Assembly: GCF_031954525.1 (NCBI RefSeq)
Contig: NZ_CP134867.1
Location: 1,984,001-2,048,000, forward strand
Direction of reading: 5' to 3'
DNA from: Dyella sp. BiH032
Lineage (GTDB): Bacteria; Pseudomonadota; Gammaproteobacteria; Xanthomonadales; Rhodanobacteraceae
Length of the DNA stretch: 64,000 bases
Positions 1 to 8,257 of this stretch are shown here, piece by piece. Positions within the stretch are counted from its first letter, which is position 1. Every line of letters begins with the position of its first letter. Both the position numbers and the translations under genes were made by a program. Under the pieces are notes generated by a model. The model worked only from the letters and a program-made list of their open reading frames with translations. It was not told the origin of the DNA and searched no databases.

Positions 1-200
1 CCCTGATCGAAAAGGCGGGGACGTCCTGTCCCCGCCCGCCTGCGGCGGCCTGATCGTCCAGCCCTCACCGCCGCGAAGGGAACCCGGGAGATCAAGAGCG
101 TTACGGAGCATCGCTTCGCTCGCTCTTGTTTAGTTTTCGCCTCGGTACCGCACTTCTCCTTCTCCCCGCCGGGGAGAAGGCGGGATGAGGGGCCCTACGA
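1..200 (+). repeat. Intergenic multi-hairpin repeat, copy 1 (cut by window edge)
   Basis: This stretch is nearly the same as 18031-18217 and, inverted, as 2072-2290. Shared landmarks are the GGCGGGGAC/GTCCCCGCC hairpin, the block GCCTGATCGTCCAGCCCTCA and the terminal hairpin TTCTCCCC-GCC-GGGGAGAA followed by GGCGGGATGAGGGG. The left part of the element lies outside the window. Reading frames through it change between copies, so it is not coding. It ends about 30 bases before the stop codon of the neighbouring phosphodiesterase gene. Confidence 0.8.
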
Positions 201-229
201 AGCGCAGCGCTCATCCCCTTACACCAGGC

Positions 230-1519
230 TCACTGCACCTCGACCTTCAACGCCCCCTTGATCGCCTCGTAATCCCCATCGTTCTTCACCGGCGTCACGC
301 CCAGCAGATGCGTCATCAACGGATAAACGTCCACGTTGGAGATCGCCGGCAGCATCTCGCCCTGGCGGAAGGCGGGGCCGTGGGCGACGAACAGGGCTTG
401 CATGGTCGGGTCGGTGTTGTCGTAGCCATGCTCGCCGAGGCTGAGCTTGCCGCCGTTCTTGAGACGCTTGGCCAGGCTCTCGGTGGTGGCGATGCGCCAG
501 CCGACGTCGGCGAGGCAGACCAGCTGCGGTACGCGGGGGTTGCTGCCATAGACGAAGCGGGCGGGGATGCGGGTCTTGTCCCAGCACTGCATGTGCTTCT
601 GCGGCTTTTCCAGCTTGGCCTCGATCTTGGCGAAATCGTGTCCGTCCTTCGGATTGAAGCCGGCAAGTACGCCCAGGCTGACTACCTGCACATGGTCGAG
701 CGGGATCAGCTTGTCCACCATCACGTTGTGCTTCGCCGCCACGTTGGCCATGCCGTGGTCGGACACCACGATCAGGTTGATGCGGTCGAACAGGCCGCGC
801 TGCTTCAGGCCGTCGACCAGGCGTGCGAGGGCAGCGTCCACCTTGGTCATCGCCTCGTTCACCTGCTTGGAATCCGGGCCATAGCTGTGGCCGGCGTGGT
901 CCACGTCGTCGAAGTACAGGGTCAGGAACGTGGGGCGTTCGCCCGCGGGCAGGTCGAGCCAGCCCAGGACCTGATCCACGCGCTGGTCCGGCGTGACCGA
1001 GCCGTCATAGGGCAGCCAGTGGTTCGGGCGGTAGTCGTGGATCGCCGCTTCGCTGCCCGGCCAGAACATGGTCGCGGTCTTCAGGCCCTGGCGGCCGGCG
1101 CTTTCCCAGATCGGGGTACCTTCCGCCCACCAGCGCCCGTCGCCAGCGGCTTTGCGGTTGCTCAGCGAAAAACCGCCGAGTTCCGGATCCGACATCGTGT
1201 TGTTGACCAGGCCGTGATGGTCCGGGCGCAAGCCGGTGACGATGGTGTAGTGGTTTGGGAAGGTGAGCGAAGGGAACGAGGGCTGCATGGCCTGCGCGCG
1301 CACGCCTTCCCGCGCCAGCGCGGCGAGCGTCGGGGTAAACCCGCGCTGAAGATAGTCGGTGCGGAACCCGTCGATCGAAATCAGCAACAACGGCGCCGGG
1401 GCCGGCTTGGCGGCAACCTGCGCGGCAGGCGGGGCCGGCGGCTGCGTGGCACACCCGGCGCTGAACGCCGCAACGGAACACAACAAGAGGCGAAACAGGA
1501 ATTTCATGCGCGAGTCCAT
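230..1519 (-). CDS. Secreted ectonucleotide pyrophosphatase/phosphodiesterase (alkaline phosphatase superfamily)
   Basis: A 429-residue NPP-family phosphodiesterase, expected to hydrolyse nucleotide or other phosphodiester bonds in the periplasm. The N-terminus has a hydrophobic signal with a possible lipobox ending at C23. A proline/alanine linker follows. The two-metal site is visible: D50 in SIDGFR, the nucleophile T86 in SLTFPNHYT, a DDVDHAGH motif, VVSDHGM and a late EHGYDN. This full set argues for an active enzyme. Translation may begin at the internal Met (1507), which sits closer to the signal and has a weak GGA upstream. It stands alone, diverging from a small secreted protein. The substrate cannot be read from sequence. 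Confidence 0.88.
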   Translation of the reverse strand: MDSRMKFLFRLLLCSVAAFSAGCATQPPAPPAAQVAAKPAPAPLLLISIDGFRTDYLQRGFTPTLAALAREGVRAQAMQPSFPSLTFPNHYTIVTGLRPDHHGLVNNTMSDPELGGFSLSNRKAAGDGRWWAEGTPIWESAGRQGLKTATMFWPGSEAAIHDYRPNHWLPYDGSVTPDQRVDQVLGWLDLPAGERPTFLTLYFDDVDHAGHSYGPDSKQVNEAMTKVDAALARLVDGLKQRGLFDRINLIVVSDHGMANVAAKHNVMVDKLIPLDHVQVVSLGVLAGFNPKDGHDFAKIEAKLEKPQKHMQCWDKTRIPARFVYGSNPRVPQLVCLADVGWRIATTESLAKRLKNGGKLSLGEHGYDNTDPTMQALFVAHGPAFRQGEMLPAISNVDVYPLMTHLLGVTPVKNDGDYEAIKGALKVEVQ

Positions 1520-1580
1520 ACGATGTTTTCAGGCAATCCGACCATGATCGCGCACCCTTATGACCATTACATCTCCATCC

Positions 1581-2015
1581 ATGCAGCGCCGCGCCGGCCT
1601 CCTCGCGCTGGCCCTGTGCCTGGCGCCGGCCGCCGCCATGGCATGGCAGCAGCGCACGCCCACCCAGGCGCCGCCGGTGAACTACAACACCATCCAGACG
1701 CAGCAGGCCAACCAGCAGGCGATCCTGACGGATAAGCTGCAGACCAACCAGCTGCTCGAGCAGCAGCGTCAGCGCAACGCCGCCGCCATCCGCCGCCCCG
1801 TCCAGAACACCCCCGGCGCCACCCCGCCGCTGGACCTCTCCAACCAGGCCCAGCAAGACCGCTTCAACGCCCGCCAGCGCGACGTCGTCGACCAATACCG
1901 CGCCGCCTCCGCCTCCTCGCCGCTGGTGTTGCCGCAACCGTTGCCGCAACCGCCGCCCAAGAAGAACGCGAATACCAATCCGCCTCCCGCGCAACAGGGG
2001 CAGCCGCAGCGTTGA
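1581..2015 (+). CDS. Small secreted Q/P-rich protein of unknown function
   Basis: A 144-residue protein if started at 1581 (MQRRAGLL); an in-frame ATG at 1560 would add seven residues before the signal. A classical signal peptide (LLALALCLAPAAAMA) is followed by a low-complexity mature part rich in Gln, Asn, Pro and Ala. The middle (LTDKLQTNQLLEQQRQRN) could form an amphipathic helix, and the tail is a proline/lysine stretch. No enzymatic motif is seen. It diverges from the phosphodiesterase gene with about 60 bases between the starts. I do not recognise the family; a periplasmic or envelope location is inferred only from the signal. Confidence 0.7.
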   Translation: MQRRAGLLALALCLAPAAAMAWQQRTPTQAPPVNYNTIQTQQANQQAILTDKLQTNQLLEQQRQRNAAAIRRPVQNTPGATPPLDLSNQAQQDRFNARQRDVVDQYRAASASSPLVLPQPLPQPPPKKNANTNPPPAQQGQPQR

Positions 2016-2071
2016 GGTGTTGAGTGAGTGGGATTCGGGACTCTAGCTGCTCAGTCGCAAGCCCCCGCCCC
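2016..2071. other. Short non-coding spacer
   Basis: This spacer lies between the small secreted protein and the repeat. No hairpin followed by a T-tract was seen, so the termination site of the upstream gene may lie within the hairpins of the repeat itself. Confidence 0.5.
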
Positions 2072-2438
2072 TCACCCCGCCTTCTCTCCCACGGGGACTA
2101 CGTTCGGGTCGCCCAGAGGGGAGAAGGAGAAGTGCGGTACCGAGGCAAGCACAGCTAGTGCGAGCTTTTGCTCTCCCGGGTTCCCTTCGCGGCGGTGAGG
2201 GCTGGACGATCAGGCCGCCAAAGGCGGGCGGGGACAGGACGTCCCCGCCTTTTCGATTCGGGCAAGGATGCCCGATCGAAAAGCCCGGCCAGCCCTCAAC
2301 GCACCCGGAGGTGGCGAAGGCCACCGGAGGGCGCCGCGCAGGGGGCCCTTCTTCTTGGTTACTTCTTCTTGGGCAAGCAAGAAGAAGTAACTCGCTCTCC
2401 GGCAGGAGAGCGAAACCCTCGCCCCCGGGAGGGGCGAG
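2072..2438 (-). repeat. Intergenic multi-hairpin repeat, copy 2 (complete, inverted)
   Basis: A complete copy of the element, inverted relative to the copies at 1-200 and 17863-18217. It is a chain of inverted repeats: 2227-2235/2241-2249, 2249-2264/2269-2283 (one bulge), 2358-2371/2378-2391 (14 of 14 pairs, loop GGCAAG), 2392-2400/2405-2413 (loop GGCA) and 2418-2425/2431-2438. The open frames through it (for example the phrase ALLLGYFFLGKQEE) are by-products of the repeat. It sits between a plus-strand gene end and the ogt stop, where it could act as a bidirectional terminator or RNA stabiliser. Confidence 0.85.
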
Positions 2439-2549
2439 ACAAGGCTGGCGACCACCTCGCCCCGGTTCCCGGCCTGCGCCGGAATGTTCGCAAGCTCCCC
2501 CCAGCCTACGCAACCCGCGCAAGCAAAAACAACGTCCCCGCTCACGCCC

Positions 2550-3065
2550 TCAGGGCAACGCAAACAAATCCCCCCGCGCCACCCGATCCTCCATCGAAAG
2601 CAAAAACCGCTTCGTCGGCAGCCCCCCGCCAAACCCCGTCAGACTCCCATTGCTCCCGATCACCCGGTGACACGGCAACACGATCGGAATCGGATTGCGT
2701 CCGTTCGCCGCGCCCACCGCGCGTACCGCCAGCGGTTGCCCGATCCGGCGTGCCAATTCCGCATAGCTGATGGTCACGCCATAGGGGATGCGCCCCAGTT
2801 CCTCCCAGACGGCGCGCTGGAACGGCGTGCCGACCGGATGCAGTTTCAGGTCGAAGTGCGTGCGCGCGCCGGCGAAATATTCTTCGAGCTGGCGGCGCGG
2901 CTCGGCCAGCCGTTCCGGCGCCAGGATCCAGTCCGGCTGAAGCAGCTTGCGGTGGCGGCCGGTTTCGAACCAGACCTCGCGCAGGCCTTGCGTATCGGCG
3001 ACCAGGCGCAGTCGGCCGATCGGCGTGGCGAGTTCGTCATACCAGATGCTTGCGGCCGTATTCAT
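2550..3065 (-). CDS. ogt: Methylated-DNA--protein-cysteine S-methyltransferase
   Basis: A 171-residue O6-alkylguanine-DNA alkyltransferase. It repairs O6-methylguanine by irreversible transfer of the alkyl group to its own cysteine. The active-site motif IVLPCHRVIGSNG is intact, followed by the FGGGLPTKRFLL helix. The DNA-binding helix-turn-helix before it (YGVTISYAELARRIG) is typical. The start is the ATG at 3065, which overlaps the TGA of the upstream ada-alkA gene as ATGA, so the two are translationally coupled. Together they supply what E. coli Ada carries in one chain (phosphotriester and O6 repair), plus a glycosylase. Confidence 0.93.
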   Translation of the reverse strand: MNTAASIWYDELATPIGRLRLVADTQGLREVWFETGRHRKLLQPDWILAPERLAEPRRQLEEYFAGARTHFDLKLHPVGTPFQRAVWEELGRIPYGVTISYAELARRIGQPLAVRAVGAANGRNPIPIVLPCHRVIGSNGSLTGFGGGLPTKRFLLSMEDRVARGDLFALP

Positions 3066-4588
3066 GCCTTTCGTTCCTTGGTCCGGCTCTCGCGTGCGGT
3101 CTTGTCGCGCTCGGCCGCATCGCTCGCGGCGCGCCACAGATGCATCACCGCGTAGGCACGCCACGGCCGCCAATCCTCGGCCAGCGCGGTGAGCGCCTTG
3201 GTGCTTAGTTCAGGGCCGTCGCCGGCCGCGACGCGGCGCAGGATGAGGTCGGCGGCGGGGAACGCGTCGGGATGGCTCAATGCGCGCATGGCCATGTAGT
3301 GCGCGGTCCACTCGCCGATGCCGGCCAGTTCCACCCAGCGCGCCACGAACTCGTCCAGCGGCTGTTCGCTGCGGAAGTCGATGCGCCCATCCAGCAGTGC
3401 GAGCGCCACGCCCTGCACGGTGTTCGCGCGCGCCGTGGTCAGGCCGACTTCGCGCAGATCGACGTCGACCAGCATTTCCGGACCGGGAAACAGGCGTTCC
3501 AGGCCCGGCGCGGCCGGCACCGCCACCGGCGTTCCCCAGCGCTGCACGATGCGCGTGGCCAGCGTGCGTGCCGCGGCCACGCTGACTTGCTGGCCCAGGA
3601 TGGCGCGTACGGCGATCTCGAACCCGTCCCAGCCGCCCGGCAGGCGCAGGCCGGGGCGGCGCCGGTGCAGCGGCTTCAGCACGTCGCTGGCGCGCATCAC
3701 GTCGGCGATCGCACGCGGGTCGGCATCGAGATCGAACATGCGCCGCAGCCGGGTGACGATGCCGAGCATCTGCGCGGGCCGCGGGCACAGCAGCTCCAGT
3801 TTCAGCGCGTGCTCGCCGCCGGGCCATGCGCTCAGCCGCAGCCAGCCGGGCGCGTCGGCGGGGCCGAACACGCGCGCATAGCTGTGTGCGTCCACCTGTT
3901 CGACGCCGGGCAGCGAGCGCGTGCGCAGGAACGCGAGGATCGCCTCGAAGTCGTACGGCGGCCGATAGCCCAGCCGCAGGACGAGTGCGCCGCCGATGGC
4001 CTTGGCCGGATGGCGGCGCATGTCGCGCGGCGGCATCCGGTTCGCCTGCTGGAAGGCGGCGTTGAAGCGCCGCAGGCTGCGGAAGCCCGATGCCAGCGCC
4101 ACGTCAGTGACGGACATGTCGGTTTCGGTGAGCAGCTGCTTGGCGAACAGCAGCCGGCGGGTGGTGTGCACGCTGATCGGCGGCGCGCCCAGGCGCTCGA
4201 CGAACACGCGGCGGAGCTGGCGCGCACCGATGCCGATGCGCTGCGCGACCGCGTCCAGCGAGTCGTCTTCCAGCGCGCCCTGTTCCATCAGCTTCAGTGC
4301 GCGCGCGATCACATGGTCGCCGCGCTGCCAGCTGTCGTTGCCGGGCGACAGTTCCGGGCGACAGCGCAGGCAGGGGCGAAAACCCGCCGCCTCGGCGGCT
4401 GCGGCGCTGGCGTAATAGCGCACGTTCTCGGCCTTCGGCGACGGCGCCGGGCACACCGGCCGGCAGTAGATGCGCGTACTGGTGACTGCGGTGAAGAACA
4501 GGCCGTCGAAGCGCGCATCGCGGCTGAGCCGCGCCTGCTCGCAGAGGCGGTCGGAGAGGGCTGCGGACGGATCGGGGAGGGCGGACAT
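3062..4588 (-). CDS. alkA: Ada-AlkA fusion: methylation-sensing AraC activator with 3-methyladenine DNA glycosylase
   Basis: A 508-residue protein with three parts. Residues 1-80 form the Ada zinc domain with C42, C46, C73 and C76 in the Ada spacing; C42 corresponds to the methyl-phosphotriester acceptor. Residues about 85-190 are an AraC-type helix-turn-helix domain. Residues about 195-490 are AlkA: an N-terminal AlkA_N domain and a helix-hairpin-helix glycosylase core (GIGEWTAHYMAMRAL) with the catalytic aspartate in FPAADLIL. By family knowledge, methylation of the zinc cysteine converts the protein into a transcriptional activator, so it probably autoregulates this operon. The Ogt domain found in E. 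coli Ada is absent here and is encoded by the next, overlapping gene. Confidence 0.93.
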   Translation of the reverse strand: MSALPDPSAALSDRLCEQARLSRDARFDGLFFTAVTSTRIYCRPVCPAPSPKAENVRYYASAAAAEAAGFRPCLRCRPELSPGNDSWQRGDHVIARALKLMEQGALEDDSLDAVAQRIGIGARQLRRVFVERLGAPPISVHTTRRLLFAKQLLTETDMSVTDVALASGFRSLRRFNAAFQQANRMPPRDMRRHPAKAIGGALVLRLGYRPPYDFEAILAFLRTRSLPGVEQVDAHSYARVFGPADAPGWLRLSAWPGGEHALKLELLCPRPAQMLGIVTRLRRMFDLDADPRAIADVMRASDVLKPLHRRRPGLRLPGGWDGFEIAVRAILGQQVSVAAARTLATRIVQRWGTPVAVPAAPGLERLFPGPEMLVDVDLREVGLTTARANTVQGVALALLDGRIDFRSEQPLDEFVARWVELAGIGEWTAHYMAMRALSHPDAFPAADLILRRVAAGDGPELSTKALTALAEDWRPWRAYAVMHLWRAASDAAERDKTARESRTKERKA

Positions 4589-4749
4589 GCGTGCAGGCTA
4601 GCACCGCCCGCACCTCCCGACTCGCCGTTTTCGGACATCAATAGGGCGGCCGGCTTTGGGCTCGCATCGATGGATCCGTGTGGCGACCCAGCGTGATACC
4701 AGCGGGGAGGGCGCGCGGCTCGCTACGCTCACCCCGCCCCGAGTGGGCG

Positions 4750-5325
4750 TCATTTCACCGGCGCCATCAGGTGCTGGTACGGCGTCCCCGCCCACATCAC
4801 GTACGGCACCGACGTATCCGGGTCGGCCTCCTTGGGATACATGTCGTAGAACGACGGGTTCGCGCCGACCACCATCACGTGCGGGCCCGTCTTCACCCAG
4901 TGATTGCTCGCGTCCGGCTTCGTCGCATACGGGTCCGTGTTGCTCGCGTCCGTGCCGCCCGCGAGCATGTACATCAACCCGACCTTGCCGGCCGGCGGCG
5001 GCTTGTGGCTCATCCAGGCCTGTGCCCACTCCATCGCGTTCTTGTCCATGCACATCGGGTCCGGCCCCGGGGTTTCCGGGTTGTCGGGCATGCAGGTGAA
5101 ATCGTTCGTGCCTTTGCGCAGCGTGCGCATCGTGCCGTCCGCATTCATCGCCACGATGGTCGCGCCTTTCGCGACGCCGGCCGGCGCGGCGCGCATCGCG
5201 CTGGCGATCAGTTCCGCGTCGCCCGGCGCGTGCTTCGCCGCGGCCTTGTCGGCGGCGGAGGCAGTGCTTGCCAGCAGCAGGGTGGCGACCAGCGCTGCAA
5301 GATAAGTCGTGCGTGTCGCGTACAT
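4750..5325 (-). CDS. Secreted conserved protein of unknown function
   Basis: A 191-residue protein started at 5325 (MYATRTTY), preceded by a clear GGGAGGG ribosome-binding site. A longer frame to 5379 would put charged residues before the signal and is less likely. A signal peptide ([16 protein letters not shown]) leads to a mature domain with a conserved-looking methionine- and proline-rich core: [17 protein letters not shown], then [10 protein letters not shown] and a C-terminal [13 protein letters not shown]. Two cysteines (in FTCMP and PMCMD) might form a disulfide. No catalytic motif is recognised. It diverges from hutU, sharing a roughly 175-base promoter region. Confidence 0.75.
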   Translation of the reverse strand: MYATRTTYLAALVATLLLASTASAADKAAAKHAPGDAELIASAMRAAPAGVAKGATIVAMNADGTMRTLRKGTNDFTCMPDNPETPGPDPMCMDKNAMEWAQAWMSHKPPPAGKVGLMYMLAGGTDASNTDPYATKPDASNHWVKTGPHVMVVGANPSFYDMYPKEADPDTSVPYVMWAGTPYQHLMAPVK

Positions 5326-5440
5326 GGGACCCTCCCGTTCGACCGCGACGGCGGCCAAGCCCGGCTTTCCCCTGCGCAAAGTCTGGTCTCGCCCCGATAG
5401 CGCGGCAATCGGCCAAACGGACGGTTTTGCCGCAGTGCAG

Positions 5441-5470
5441 TTGGCGGTGGCGAAAACGGGCGCCCATAAT
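5441..5470 (+). promoter_or_regulatory. Candidate sigma-70 promoter of hutU
   Basis: TTGGCG at 5441-5446 and CATAAT at 5465-5470 are separated by 18 bases. This would place the transcription start near 5477, about 25 bases before the hutU ATG. The hexamers match the consensus only in part. The ribosome-binding site AGGA lies at 5492-5495. No histidine-utilisation repressor site is identified. Confidence 0.4.
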
Positions 5471-5501
5471 CGCGATTTCCCCTCGCCAGTCAGGATTTCC
5501 G

Positions 5502-7172
5502 ATGAATGCCCCGACGCGTATCGATACCACCCGCACCGTCCGAGCGCCGCGCGGTTCCGAGCTGAGCTGCAAAAGCTGGCTTACCGAGGCCCCGTTCCGC
5601 ATGCTGCAGAACAACCTCGACCCCGATGTCGCGGAGAACCCGGCCGAACTCGTGGTGTACGGCGGCATCGGCCGCGCCGCGCGGAACTGGGAATGCTTCG
5701 ACGCCATCCTGCGCGCGCTGCGCGAGCTTAACGACGACGAGACCCTGCTGATCCAGTCCGGCAAGCCGGTGGGCGTGTTTCCCACGCACCCGGATGCGCC
5801 GCGCGTGCTGCTGGCCAATTCCAACCTGGTGCCGGCCTGGGCGAACTGGGAGCACTTCAACGAGCTGGATAAGAAGGGCCTGATGATGTACGGCCAGATG
5901 ACGGCCGGCTCGTGGATCTACATCGGTTCGCAGGGCATCGTGCAGGGCACCTACGAGACATTCGTCGAGATGGGCCGCCAGCACTATGCCGGCAACCTGA
6001 AAGGCAAGTGGATCCTCACCGCCGGCCTCGGCGGCATGGGCGGCGCGCAGCCGCTGGCCGCTTCGCTGGCCGGCGCGTGTTCGCTGAACGTCGAATGCCA
6101 GCAGAGCCGCATCGACTTCCGCCTGAAGACCCGCTACGTGGACGAACAGGCCACCGACCTGGACGACGCGCTGGCGCGCATCGCCAGGTACACGGCGGCC
6201 GGCGAAGCCAAGTCGATCGCGCTGCTGGGCAATGCGGCCGACGTGCTGCCGGAACTGGTGCGCCGCGGCGTCAGGCCCGACGCGGTGACCGACCAGACCA
6301 GCGCGCACGACCCGGTCAACGGCTACCTGCCCAACGGCTGGACGGTGGAGCAGTGGTTCGAGCGCCGCAAGAACGACCCGGCCGGCACCGCGAAGGCGGC
6401 CAAGTCGTCGATGCGCAGGCACGTCGAGGCGATGCTGGCGTTCCAGGCCATGGGCATCCCCACCTTCGACTACGGCAACAACATCCGCCAGATGGCCAAG
6501 GACGAAGGCTGCACGAACGCCTTCGACTTCCCCGGCTTCGTGCCGGCCTACGTGCGTCCGCTGTTCTGCCGCGGCGTGGGGCCGTTCCGCTGGGTGGCGC
6601 TGTCGGGCGACCCGGAGGACATCTACAAGACCGACGCCAAGGTCAAGGAACTGGTGCCGGACGATCCGCATCTGCATCGCTGGCTGGACATGGCCAGGGA
6701 GCGCATCAGCTTCCAGGGCCTGCCGGCGCGCATCTGCTGGGTAGGCCTGGGGACTCGCCACAAGCTCGGCCTGGCGTTCAACGAGATGGTGCGCAAGGGC
6801 GAGCTGAAGGCGCCGGTGGTGATCGGGCGCGACCACCTGGATTCCGGCTCGGTCGCGAGCCCGAACCGCGAGACCGAGGCGATGAAGGACGGCAGCGACG
6901 CGGTCTCCGACTGGCCGCTGCTCAACGCCATGCTCAACGTGGCCGGCGGTGCCACCTGGGTCTCGCTGCACCACGGTGGCGGTGTCGGCATGGGCTACTC
7001 GCAGCATTCGGGCGTAGTGATCGTCTGCGACGGCAGCGAGGCAGCCGACCGGCGCATCGCCCGCGTGCTGTGGAACGACCCCGGCACGGGCGTGATGCGC
7101 CACGCGGACGCCGGCTACGACATCGCTGTGCGCTGCGCCAAGGAGCAGGGACTCAAGCTGCCCATGCTCTGA
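5502..7172 (+). CDS. hutU: Urocanate hydratase (urocanase)
   Basis: A 556-residue protein, the usual length for urocanase. It converts urocanate to 4-imidazolone-5-propanoate in the second step of histidine degradation, using tightly bound NAD+. The NAD-binding region around [13 protein letters not shown] and the conserved [10 protein letters not shown] motif are intact. C412 in that motif matches the essential cysteine known from Pseudomonas urocanase (C410). The start is the ATG at 5502 with AGGA upstream; the frame is open further upstream to 5268 but without urocanase similarity. The other hut genes (hutH, hutI, hutG, hutC) are not adjacent, so either the pathway is scattered or this gene is isolated. 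Confidence 0.97.
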   Translation: MNAPTRIDTTRTVRAPRGSELSCKSWLTEAPFRMLQNNLDPDVAENPAELVVYGGIGRAARNWECFDAILRALRELNDDETLLIQSGKPVGVFPTHPDAPRVLLANSNLVPAWANWEHFNELDKKGLMMYGQMTAGSWIYIGSQGIVQGTYETFVEMGRQHYAGNLKGKWILTAGLGGMGGAQPLAASLAGACSLNVECQQSRIDFRLKTRYVDEQATDLDDALARIARYTAAGEAKSIALLGNAADVLPELVRRGVRPDAVTDQTSAHDPVNGYLPNGWTVEQWFERRKNDPAGTAKAAKSSMRRHVEAMLAFQAMGIPTFDYGNNIRQMAKDEGCTNAFDFPGFVPAYVRPLFCRGVGPFRWVALSGDPEDIYKTDAKVKELVPDDPHLHRWLDMARERISFQGLPARICWVGLGTRHKLGLAFNEMVRKGELKAPVVIGRDHLDSGSVASPNRETEAMKDGSDAVSDWPLLNAMLNVAGGATWVSLHHGGGVGMGYSQHSGVVIVCDGSEAADRRIARVLWNDPGTGVMRHADAGYDIAVRCAKEQGLKLPML

Positions 7173-7336
7173 GATAGCCGGCTCTGCCCCCAGGGCAGTT
7201 CGAGACAAGCCGGCTCCGCCGTGCGGCGGGGTCGGCATCGGCCGAAAGCGGCATCGGAAGCTTATGGCGAATGGAGGCGCGCACTCCGGCGCACTTCCCA
7301 TATTCGGCCACCCCCCAGTGCGAAGACTATGACGTT

Positions 7337-7357
7337 CCGGCGCCTTCCTGGCGCCGG
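7337..7357 (+). other. Hairpin in the undA leader
   Basis: A perfect 8-bp stem (CCGGCGCC/GGCGCCGG) with loop TTCCT lies 55 bases before the undA start. No T-tract follows, so it is a leader structure or a factor-dependent end for hutU rather than an obvious intrinsic terminator. Further GGCGCCGG-like words follow at 7358-7382. Confidence 0.4.
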
Positions 7358-7411
7358 GGCGCCGGCCATCCGTGCCGGCGCCAGCCTGAGTCAAAAACAC
7401 TGGAGAGCATC

Positions 7412-8185
7412 ATGAACACGCAATTCGAACGCACTGGCGCGCTGACCGAGCTGAGCAGCTACCCGTCCTGGGCGCAGGACCTCGTCCATGCCTGCGAGGA
7501 GACCAAGCGCAAGGTGGTCAACCATGAGCTGTGGGGGCTGATGATGGAGAACCGTCTTCACGCGGCCTCCACGCGCGACTTCATGGTGGGCATCTGGCCC
7601 GTCATCGAGCGTTTTCCCGCCTACATGGCATTGAACCTGCTTAAGACTCAGTACGGTCGGAGCCCAGGGGACAACCTGGCCCGGCGCTGGCTGGTCCGCA
7701 ACATCCGGGTGGAGCAGAACCATGCCGAGTACTGGCTGGACTGGGCCGAGGCAGCTGCCATCAGCCGGGACGAGGTGCTGCACGGCCGGCCGCCCCACGG
7801 GACGGGGGCACTGCCGGATTGGTGCGAGCAGGTCAGCACCAAGGCCTCCCTGGCCGCAGGCATGATCGCCACCAACTATGCGGTGGAAGGGGCGACCGGG
7901 GAGTGGTCGCAGAAGGTCTTCGAGAGCCCCTACAAGGAGGCGTTCGCGGCGGAGAGCCGGGGCAAGGGGCTGCGTTGGCTTCAGCTTCACGCAGCGTACG
8001 ACGATACTCATCCGTGGGAGGCGCTGGAAATAGTGTGTACGCTAATGGGGACGGCGCCGACGCCGGCCGAGGTGGCCTATCTGGGGGAATGCGTGCGACG
8101 CAGCTACGTCAGCATGCAGATCACCTTGGATCGCTGCCTGGACGTGCGCCAGGATCCGTGGTCAGTCAGTGAAGCCGCAGCCTGA
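7412..8185 (+). CDS. undA: Probable UndA-type non-haem diiron oxidase (medium-chain 1-alkene synthase)
   Basis: A 257-residue all-helical protein of the TenA/haem-oxygenase-like fold. It resembles, from memory, Pseudomonas UndA, which oxidatively decarboxylates lauric acid to 1-undecene. Putative metal ligands are E66, E101 and H104 (VEQNH), E159 (EGATGEW) and the HxxxDxxH set H193, D197, H200 (HAAYDDTH). This is the ligand pattern of haem-oxygenase-like diiron oxidases; TenA thiaminases and PqqC lack it. The start at 7412 has GGAGAG upstream. Codon use differs from neighbours: 9 of 15 glycines use GGG by my count, suggesting acquisition. A general annotation would be iron-containing redox enzyme or TenA-family protein. 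Chain-length specificity cannot be read here. Confidence 0.72.
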   Translation: MNTQFERTGALTELSSYPSWAQDLVHACEETKRKVVNHELWGLMMENRLHAASTRDFMVGIWPVIERFPAYMALNLLKTQYGRSPGDNLARRWLVRNIRVEQNHAEYWLDWAEAAAISRDEVLHGRPPHGTGALPDWCEQVSTKASLAAGMIATNYAVEGATGEWSQKVFESPYKEAFAAESRGKGLRWLQLHAAYDDTHPWEALEIVCTLMGTAPTPAEVAYLGECVRRSYVSMQITLDRCLDVRQDPWSVSEAAA

Positions 8186-8257
8186 CGTTGCGTAGTCGCT
8201 AGGCGGTACGCATCGCAAGGCAGTGGATGTCGGCTTTGAATGAGGACACGGGACGCG

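Noticed and set aside
2158..2770. Several overlapping frames across the repeat at 2.1-2.8 kb and at 17.8-18.2 kb that share a phrase such as GYFFLGKQEE
   Set aside because: They are translations of the hairpin repeat; frames differ between copies and stop codons are not conserved.
7412..8185. Calling the protein a TenA transcriptional activator or PqqC
   Set aside because: The diiron ligand set and the local phrases agree better with UndA-like oxidases, and TenA's catalytic cysteine context is absent.
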